Assembly: GCA_007120675.1 (NCBI GenBank)
Contig: SKNE01000133.1
Coordinates: 1 to 13,121, forward strand
Length of the DNA stretch: 13,121 nucleotides
Direction of reading: 5' to 3'
Source of the DNA: Bacteroidales bacterium
GTDB lineage: Bacteria > Bacteroidota > Bacteroidia > Bacteroidales > UBA7960
In this document: positions 8,201 to 13,121 of the stretch, in pieces
Numbering within the stretch: position 1 is the stretch's first letter
How the letters are laid out: every line of letters starts with the position of its first letter
Position numbers and translations under genes: made by a program
Notes under the pieces: generated by a model
Told to the model about the DNA's origin: nothing
The model's input: the letters and a program-made list of their open reading frames with translations, nothing else
The model's database searches: none

Positions 8201-8902
8201 GAGGGGATGGCAGAGAGCGAGCTGTCACTGCACCAGGCCTACCAGTTGTACGAAGTGGACTTCAGCCCTGTCCCCCGCGCGGGCAACAACCCCCATTTCA
8301 GGGTGCGCGTCCGTTTTGACGGGGCAGACATGGAGGCAGACATGGGCGACCGGGTCAGCTTCAATAACATCAGCCTGGATGGCGTATCCCTTGAAGCGCA
8401 TACCATCCATGCCGTGGCGGGCAGCAACGGAAGCATATTCCCGTCGGGCAGGGTAGCCGTTCATCACGGGGGGGATGTCCCATTTATGATCACCCCGTTG
8501 CCCAACCACCGGGTCAGGGCGCTTTATGTGGACGGGCAGGAGAGGACCGATGAGTTGCACCAGGTGGATGAAGGCTTGTGGCAGTTCACCTTTGAAGGGA
8601 TTGCGACCGATCATCACCTCCACGTCAGCTTTGTGCTGAAGGATGAGATGATTGAACAGGACGATGAAGGGGTACTCCTGTATCCCAACCCGGCCAACGA
8701 CAGGCTGCATGTTGCCACCAAAGATGTTCAGATAGAGCGCATTCGTATCCTGGGAACAGGCGGCCGGCTCTTCCTGGACCATGGGGGACTCAATACCATC
8801 TCTTATACCCTGGATACTTCCGTTCTGCGCAATGGCTTTTACATCGTGGAGATCCGCACCAGCAAGGGACGCCTGGCAAGGAAGCTACAGGTCATCAGGT
8901 AA
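5231..8902 (+). CDS. Secreted lamin-tail / CotH kinase-like protein with T9SS sorting domain (paralogue 1)
   Basis: A complete 1223-residue exported multidomain protein. Residues 1-29 are a signal peptide (hydrophobic core LSLLLTLCCL, cleavage near AFA/A). Residues 32-165 are a lamin-tail domain (LRINEVMASN, EDWIELYN, VWASGKN, FSISSAGEEVLI). Residues 183-316 are a chitobiase/hexosaminidase C-terminal-like domain (YSLDGSEP ... VVRARAFREG). Residues 325-748 are CotH-like: LRIHGGATRSFPAKSLR (404-420, K417), NGEYWGVHNIRERYD (498-512), ADNTDWPGNN (584-593) and LLFDMDFGFG (619-628). CotH proteins are atypical secreted kinases, and the Asp residues at 585-588 and 622-624 are the likely catalytic and metal-binding ones. 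Residues 756-845 resemble an InlB-type beta repeat ending SHWEGS. A beta-rich domain opens with LIHYWLF (850-1056) and a second bacterial-repeat-like segment spans about 1058-1137. The T9SS type A sorting domain starts at LLYPNP (1149) and ends with a basic ARKLQVIR. It should cross the outer membrane by T9SS and be held on the surface or released. Its target is unknown. Confidence 0.92.
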   Translation: MSFLQPTWLCRLSLLLTLCCLNTQAAFAAASHLRINEVMASNATTIPDEDGDYEDWIELYNAGSETIHLLGFGLSDDYGNPFRWVFPEISIDPGEYLLVWASGKNRNNPSQPLHTNFSISSAGEEVLITHPDGTLLDELEPTPIPTDISYGRQPDGLGPWMYFDEPTPGAANDTPGAYGLLDPPVFSLHGGFFQDDQLLLIEHGDPEAVIVYSLDGSEPCLENLQGTSYTYKNDYPFHPDDPFGVFLEHSYTSHLYGEGISLGDRSPEPDKLTRISATVQTPDYMPPDPVYKGQVVRARAFREGMLPSAIVTHSYFFHPDGAGRFSLPILSVAIQEDWLFDYHLGIYTPGLDADQWRLDNPGETFTWPYRGNFRRRGDEWEYRTHLELFEGPGKERSFSQDLGLRIHGGATRSFPAKSLRIYARNMYGSSHMVHHFFGGPSQAYKRLIVRNSGNDFPTSVWRPDHTSRTMFRDAAIQRIVGHMHFDTQAYRPVILFINGEYWGVHNIRERYDKHYLHRRYGVDEDQLDILTGKDEVKEGDNLHFRETIQYIENHGVVEDHHYQWVMTRMDTENFIDYQIANIFADNTDWPGNNIDFWRLRTATFDPSAPQGHDGRWRWLLFDMDFGFGLVPLGGGPAYAHNTLDFATTTEGSSWPNPPWSTFLLRSLLENEGFRHQFINRFADQLNTAFLPERTTSIIEEMQAAIAPEMAEHFTRWVYPEGLEEWSGHVEVMQRFALHRPLHQRLHIMEQFGLTGTVNVRVDVSNQLMGHVRVNTVDIRPGTPGVDDYPYPWQGKYFRSVPIELEAIPAPGYLFSHWEGSVQGTDAVAVIDLSSDVQVMAHFEKIDEPVLIHYWLFDTSIPNDTPLEWLDASYSPPGGAAIEYHSCLEGYPYDPSHPLWRKASMERRNQPAIINYRPEGNDGIPYSQANMRGLQVRQPFRDGNRENTMVWHLPTSGFTDIVLRFAARDEGAAGKLLVDYQWQDGQDQWTTEGMAESELSLHQAYQLYEVDFSPVPRAGNNPHFRVRVRFDGADMEADMGDRVSFNNISLDGVSLEAHTIHAVAGSNGSIFPSGRVAVHHGGDVPFMITPLPNHRVRALYVDGQERTDELHQVDEGLWQFTFEGIATDHHLHVSFVLKDEMIEQDDEGVLLYPNPANDRLHVATKDVQIERIRILGTGGRLFLDHGGLNTISYTLDTSVLRNGFYIVEIRTSKGRLARKLQVIR

Positions 8903-8920
8903 TTTTAGGCGAAGCAGTGC

Positions 8921-11900
8921 ATGATGAGTGACCCAGATCTTATACACGATAGCGGACAACTCTGCGGACAACTCCCCGGGCGATTCGGCGGACAATTCCG
9001 CGGGCAATTCCCCGTGCAAACTCCTGTGCAATCCCCCGTACACACCGGCAGGAAACTCCCCGGGCCACTCAGCTTTCGACCCCCCGTATCACCCCCGGTG
9101 CGGCCCCCCGTGCAACGCTCCCCGCAACTCCTTTGGCACCGCGCATTGGGCGCCTTTCATGGCATCCTTACGTGCTGTCTCCTGCTTGTTCTTTTGTGCT
9201 GTTATGGAGCCACCGCACAGGCGCAGGATTTGCTGATCAACGAAGTGATGGCCTCCAACGCCGCCACCCTGGCTGATGAGGATGGTGACCATGAGGACTG
9301 GATAGAGCTGCTCAATGCCGGAGATGAAGCGCTGAATCTGGCGGGCTATGGCCTGTCGGACGATGTGGGTGACCCTTTCCGCTTCATCTTTCCCGATGTG
9401 GTGATCGGGGCTGGTGAGACCATGCTCGTTTGGGCGTCGGGCAAGAACAGGACCCAGGCGGGCGCCCCCTTGCATACCATCTTCTCCATCAGTTCTGCCG
9501 GTGAAGAGGTGCTGCTCAGTGCCCCGGACGGCACCCTGCTGGATATGCTGGAGCCAACCAATATCCCCACCGACATTTCCATAGGGCGCTTACCCCACGA
9601 CCTCACCGGCTGGTATTTTTTTGATGAGCCAACCCCCGGGGCGCCCAATATGAGCACCCCGTGGCAGGGCATCCAGGCGCCTCCCGCTTTTTCGCACCCC
9701 GGGGGCTTTTACGGACAGCCTTTTTCGTTGAGCCTGTCGGCGGATGCAGAGGCTGTCATCTATTATACCCTGGATGGTTCGGAGCCTGATTCAGCCAATG
9801 TATCGGGCAGCAGCTTCCAGTATAAGAATCAGTACCCCATGCATCCTGGCGACCCTGTGGGCCCCTTCCTTGACGGTCATTTCCAGACCCATGTGTATCA
9901 CGAACCCATCCCTGTTGAAGACCAGTCAGGCAGTGACGGGATCCACCAGATCAATACCTCCTACACGAGGCACCCGCTGAACCTGCAGGTCCACCCCATG
10001 CAGGGCATGGTGGTGCGCGCCCGGGCCTACAGGGAGGGATACCTTCCCAGCGAGGTGTTCACGCACACCTACATTGTGGGAGAAGAGATCCTTGGGCGCT
10101 TTGACCTGCCTGTGGTGTCGCTTACCCTGCCCGACACCTCCCTGTTTGATTATTACAGGGGCATCCATGTGGCGGGTAAGGCTTTTGACGACTGGCGAGC
10201 AGACAATCCGTCGGAGGAATTATGGCCGGCGGCTCCCGCCAACTGGGGTTACCGGGGGAATGACTGGGAGCGGCGCCTGCACCTGGAGCTCTTCACCCCC
10301 CAGGGCCATCCGCTGCTGCGTCAAAACCTGGGAGCCCGCATTCACGGCGGCTGGAGCCGTTCCAATCATAAGAAGTCCTTTCGCGTATACGCCCGCAATG
10401 TCTACGACACAAACAATGAGATAGAGCACGTGTTCTTTCCAGGTTACGGAAGGCCTTTGGACGGACATGAGTCAGGTGTGTTCAAACGCCTGCTCTTCCG
10501 CGCCGGCGGTAACGGCAACCGGATGATCCGTGATGTGGTATCGCAGGATCTGATGTGGGGGACCCACGTGGGGGTGCAGCGGGCCTCACCGGCCGTATTC
10601 TTTGTCAACGGGGTGTATTGGGGAATCCTCAACTTTCGTGATCGGCAGGATCGCTATCACATCGCCTACGAATACGACATTGATCCGGACAACGTGATCA
10701 TCATCGACTCGCCCCACGCCATCACGGGGAGCTCACAGCTTGAAGAGGGAGAGGTGGAAGACCTGGAACTGTTCAACCAGCTTTTCCGGCTCATAGTGGA
10801 CAAGGACATGTCCAACGACATCTTCTACCAGAAGGCAAGGGAGCAGCTGTGCATCGACAGCTATATCGACTATTACCTCCTGTTCATTTACCTGGCCAAC
10901 AGCGACTGGGGCGGACGAGACAATGTGGGGGCCAAGCACTTTCGCTTTTGGCGGGCGCGGGAGACATCCCACAAGCCTTTCCAGGACGGTAAGTGGCGGG
11001 TGATGGTATGGGACTTCGACAATGGCTTCTCCGATTACAACTACGACCTGCTCACCGATGTGTTTGATCCCGGCAATGATCCCTCGGCCATGATCCTTGG
11101 CCTGGCTGAAAACGATGAATTCAAGCATCTTTTCATCAACCGGCTGGCCGACCTGATGAACGCACACTTTTTGCCCGCGCGGGCACTGGACATCCTGGAT
11201 CAGCGTTTGCAGGCCGTCGCCGGCGAAGCCCTTGCCGACCAGGACCGGTGGCTGGTGAACCCCATTCACAATGTCAGCCACATGCAAAATTTCCTGCAGG
11301 GGCGGCCGGTGAGGCAACGCATGGAGGCCATGGACCTGTTTGGCCTCCCCGATACCAGCTTTGTGACCCTGAGGACCAATCCCCAGCAGGGCCACATACG
11401 GATTAACAGCCTGCACATCGCCGATGGACTCCCGGGCGTTGATGACCCGGGCAACTGGACAGGCAACTATTTCCACGGGGTGCCCATCCAGGTAGAGGCC
11501 ATCCCCGGACCGGGCATGATCTTTAGCCACTGGGAGGGTCTGCCCCCCGGCACCCCCGCCCGCACAACCATCGACCTGGTGCAGGATACCGTCCTCCGGG
11601 CCCATTTCTGGGATGGGGTGATCCACTACTGGCACTTCAATTACCTGCCGGATGAAGACTTCCTTGAATCGGTGAATGCTGACTACAGCCTTTTCCCGGA
11701 GGATGCCCTGATCACTTATCCCGGTGAGGGGCCGGGCTTCATGGACAGGGTGCTGCCCGGTACCAGCCTGAATGCGCATATGGGTGCCCAGGCAGGCTAT
11801 GCCTTGCGGGTGAGGAATCCGTCGGATACGCGCGATTTGGTCATCAGGGCCCCATCGCAGGGTTTTGGCGACCTGTCCTTTTCCTACGCCGTGCAACGCA

Positions 11901-13121
11901 CCAGCCACGGACCCCATGAGCATGCGCTGTACTTTTCATCGGACAACGGGGACAGCTGGCAGCTGATCGAGTCAGGACTGCCTGTCACCATGGACTATCA
12001 GCTCCAGTCCTTTGACCTCAGTGCGTGGGAGGGGACCGCGGACAATCCGGACCTGCTGCTGAAGATCAGCTTCATGGGTGAAGGAGCCGGACAGGTGGCG
12101 GGAAATACCCGTTTTGATAACATGGTACTGAAGGTTTCGGCGCTGGATCTGCCGGGGGAAAACCTGCCGCCAGCATCTATGAATATGTCTTACAAGGCCC
12201 TCATTGAGGCGAGGCACGGCCAGGGTCCTTACCAGTATAGCCTGACAGGGGGGCGATTGCCGGAAGGCCTGGTCCTGACGGGTAACGGAATTATTACCGG
12301 CACCCCCCAAAAGGAAGGCAGCTGGACCTTTGAGGTGGAGGTGAAGGATGCGCGACAGGCCCATGCCAGCGCCACCTATCAGATCAGCGTCTTTGGTGAA
12401 CACCTGATCCATTACTGGCACTTCAACGACCTTAAGGAGAACCCCGGCGATACCGTTTATGCGGACTACAGCGCAACTCAGCAGCCGGGCCACCTGTATT
12501 ATCACGGCTCGGGTCCGGCCTACATGGATCGCGTGGAGGGCACACCGGTGAACAACTGGTCAGATGTGCCCGGCGGTTATGGCCTGCGCGTGCGAAACCC
12601 CTCAGCCAACAGGGAGCTCCGTTTTGTTGCCCCCACCAGTGGCTTTGACCACATTCGCTTCTCTTTCGCCGTGCACCGGACCAACAACGGGGCCCGCTGG
12701 CAGGTGCTGCAGTACTCTCCTGACGGGGGCCATGGCTGGCATGACGCAGACTCCCCATTCAGGATCACCACCGACTACCAGGTAAGGCAGGTTGACCTGC
12801 GCTCCATCAGCGAGCTGGACGACAACGATGAGCTGATGTTCAGGATACTGTTTTTGGGACCGGAAGCAGCCAACAGCTCAGGGAATAACCGTTTTGACAA
12901 TATTGCCATCCACGGCATACCCCCACCGGAACACATTCATAGGGACGAGCTCTTTCTCTATCCAAATCCCGTGAGCGACGGAATCATATATTTCCTGGCG
13001 CCCTACAGCGTCAGCCTGTATGATCTGTTTGGCAGGCGGGTTCACAGGCAGGAAAACACCACCTCGGTCGTTTTGCCTCCGCTGTCGCCCGGGATCTACA
13101 TCCTCGTCAGCGACGACGGAC
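8921..13121 (+). CDS. Secreted lamin-tail / CotH kinase-like protein (paralogue 2), 3' end cut by window
   Basis: A frame open without stop from 8909 to the right edge, 1400 codons from ATG 8921. Its order of domains matches the preceding protein, and the lamin-tail parts are nearly colinear. The hydrophobic signal segment (ILTCCLLLVLLCC then GATAQAQD) is at residues 82-103, after an odd 75-residue extension built on a 12-base repeat. Lamin-tail: 104-240. Chitobiase-like (YTLDGSEP): about 253-390. CotH-like: about 395-810, with ARIHGGWSRSNHKKSFR (K485), NGVYWGILNFRDRQD, NSDWGGRDN (D662) and VWDFDNGF (D698, D700). InlB-like repeat: about 824-895. Two copies of the IHYW domain at about 900-1072 and 1162-1332 flank a He_PIG-like Ig domain (1081-1160, GLVLTGNGIITGTPQKEG). 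A T9SS sorting domain begins at LFLYPNP (about 1344) and is cut within its last strand. ATG 8924 or a downstream GTG (9110) or TTG (9146) could be the true start. It follows the first paralogue by 18 bases, probably in one transcript. Confidence 0.92.
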   Translation, partial: MMSDPDLIHDSGQLCGQLPGRFGGQFRGQFPVQTPVQSPVHTGRKLPGPLSFRPPVSPPVRPPVQRSPQLLWHRALGAFHGILTCCLLLVLLCCYGATAQAQDLLINEVMASNAATLADEDGDHEDWIELLNAGDEALNLAGYGLSDDVGDPFRFIFPDVVIGAGETMLVWASGKNRTQAGAPLHTIFSISSAGEEVLLSAPDGTLLDMLEPTNIPTDISIGRLPHDLTGWYFFDEPTPGAPNMSTPWQGIQAPPAFSHPGGFYGQPFSLSLSADAEAVIYYTLDGSEPDSANVSGSSFQYKNQYPMHPGDPVGPFLDGHFQTHVYHEPIPVEDQSGSDGIHQINTSYTRHPLNLQVHPMQGMVVRARAYREGYLPSEVFTHTYIVGEEILGRFDLPVVSLTLPDTSLFDYYRGIHVAGKAFDDWRADNPSEELWPAAPANWGYRGNDWERRLHLELFTPQGHPLLRQNLGARIHGGWSRSNHKKSFRVYARNVYDTNNEIEHVFFPGYGRPLDGHESGVFKRLLFRAGGNGNRMIRDVVSQDLMWGTHVGVQRASPAVFFVNGVYWGILNFRDRQDRYHIAYEYDIDPDNVIIIDSPHAITGSSQLEEGEVEDLELFNQLFRLIVDKDMSNDIFYQKAREQLCIDSYIDYYLLFIYLANSDWGGRDNVGAKHFRFWRARETSHKPFQDGKWRVMVWDFDNGFSDYNYDLLTDVFDPGNDPSAMILGLAENDEFKHLFINRLADLMNAHFLPARALDILDQRLQAVAGEALADQDRWLVNPIHNVSHMQNFLQGRPVRQRMEAMDLFGLPDTSFVTLRTNPQQGHIRINSLHIADGLPGVDDPGNWTGNYFHGVPIQVEAIPGPGMIFSHWEGLPPGTPARTTIDLVQDTVLRAHFWDGVIHYWHFNYLPDEDFLESVNADYSLFPEDALITYPGEGPGFMDRVLPGTSLNAHMGAQAGYALRVRNPSDTRDLVIRAPSQGFGDLSFSYAVQRTSHGPHEHALYFSSDNGDSWQLIESGLPVTMDYQLQSFDLSAWEGTADNPDLLLKISFMGEGAGQVAGNTRFDNMVLKVSALDLPGENLPPASMNMSYKALIEARHGQGPYQYSLTGGRLPEGLVLTGNGIITGTPQKEGSWTFEVEVKDARQAHASATYQISVFGEHLIHYWHFNDLKENPGDTVYADYSATQQPGHLYYHGSGPAYMDRVEGTPVNNWSDVPGGYGLRVRNPSANRELRFVAPTSGFDHIRFSFAVHRTNNGARWQVLQYSPDGGHGWHDADSPFRITTDYQVRQVDLRSISELDDNDELMFRILFLGPEAANSSGNNRFDNIAIHGIPPPEHIHRDELFLYPNPVSDGIIYFLAPYSVSLYDLFGRRVHRQENTTSVVLPPLSPGIYILVSDDG
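8952..9131 (+). repeat. Fifteen degenerate 12-base tandem units at the 5' end of paralogue 2
   Basis: Read in steps of 12 from 8952, fifteen units fit with no insertion or deletion; consensus CCGKGCAACTCC. Positions 2, 6 and 8 match in 13 of 15 units and position 3 in 12. Units 1, 2, 4 and 5 are closest to each other (for example GCGGACAACTCC at 8964 and GCGGACAATTCC at 8988), and the later units are more diverged. The period is four codons, so copy-number changes would keep frame. In the frame of the downstream protein it reads SGQL, CGQL, PGRF, GGQF, RGQF, PVQT, PVQS and so on. All three forward frames are open across it, so openness alone does not show that it is translated. Confidence 0.85.
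11618..12136 (+). repeat. IHYW domain, copy 1 within paralogue 2
   Basis: About 173 residues starting VIHYWHFNYLP and ending NTRFDNMVLK. It shares with the copy at 12404-12916 the landmarks IHYWHFN, FMDRV/YMDRV, YALRVRNPS/YGLRVRNPS, an AP..GF segment, FSYAVQRT/FSFAVHRT and NxRFDN. One copy of the same type is present in the upstream paralogue. The probable fold is a beta-sandwich adhesion or carbohydrate-binding type, which is inference. The Pfam family was not recognised. Confidence 0.65.
12404..12916 (+). repeat. IHYW domain, copy 2 within paralogue 2
   Basis: The second copy of the domain described at 11618-12136, offset by 786 bases (262 codons). It starts LIHYWHFNDL and ends NNRFDNIAIHG, just before the T9SS sorting domain. 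Clear divergence at the DNA level argues against a very recent duplication. Confidence 0.65.

Noticed and set aside
8900..8907. TAATTTTA as a -7 promoter element for paralogue 2
   Set aside because: It misses the final G of TAnnTTTG, overlaps the stop codon of the gene before, and has no visible -33 element.
8952..9131. The 12-base array as a CRISPR
   Set aside because: The units are directly abutting, 12 bases long and without unique spacers.
8928..9236. A 102-codon + strand frame starting at GTG 8928 over the repeat array (ADNS-type repeats)
   Set aside because: It overlaps the repeats and the signal peptide of paralogue 2 in another frame. All three frames are open there because of base composition, and the tail of this one lacks any motif.
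10733..11923. A 396-codon open frame on the - strand
   Set aside because: It lies wholly inside the CotH paralogue, whose + strand reading has clear domains. Long antisense frames are common in GC-rich genes, and the translated text resembles no known protein.

Overview
The window looks like a GC-rich chromosomal segment of a Bacteroidota bacterium. The evidence is two secreted proteins with type IX secretion (T9SS) C-terminal sorting domains, a promoter element of the Bacteroidota TAnnTTTG type, and a Rossmann-DUF2520 / HAD phosphatase / UbiA / Maf gene order that I recall from Bacteroidota genomes. The genus cannot be read from this piece. All seven genes are on the + strand. No tRNA, rRNA, CRISPR array, transposase or integrase was seen, and no gap between genes exceeds about 140 bases.

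Bases 2-5157 are a compact housekeeping block. It starts with the 3' part of a CcmF-type cytochrome c heme lyase gene, cut by the left edge. Next come a Rossmann/DUF2520 protein, a KdsC-like HAD phosphatase (Kdo branch of lipopolysaccharide synthesis), a UbiA-family membrane prenyltransferase and a Maf nucleotide pyrophosphatase. Genes abut or overlap, except for a 138-base gap before the HAD gene that holds a hairpin. The block joins envelope and respiratory functions (c-type cytochromes, Kdo, prenyl lipid) with nucleotide-pool cleaning.

Bases 5158-5230 are a spacer with a good -7 promoter element. From 5231 to the right edge lie two very large paralogous secreted proteins in tandem. Both are built as signal peptide, lamin-tail domain, chitobiase-like domain, CotH kinase-like domain, InlB-like beta repeat, one or two copies of a beta-rich domain opening with IHYW, and a T9SS sorting domain. 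The first is complete (1223 residues). The second runs off the window after 1400 codons, probably only about ten residues short of its end. They are separated by 18 bases if the first ATG is used, so they are probably co-transcribed and exported together to the cell surface.

The least ordinary structure is at the 5' end of the second paralogue: fifteen degenerate 12-base units in perfect register (8952-9131). They lie between the first possible ATG and the hydrophobic part of the signal peptide. They are either an unusual tetrapeptide-repeat N-terminal extension or a minisatellite in the leader, with the true start downstream at a GTG or TTG.
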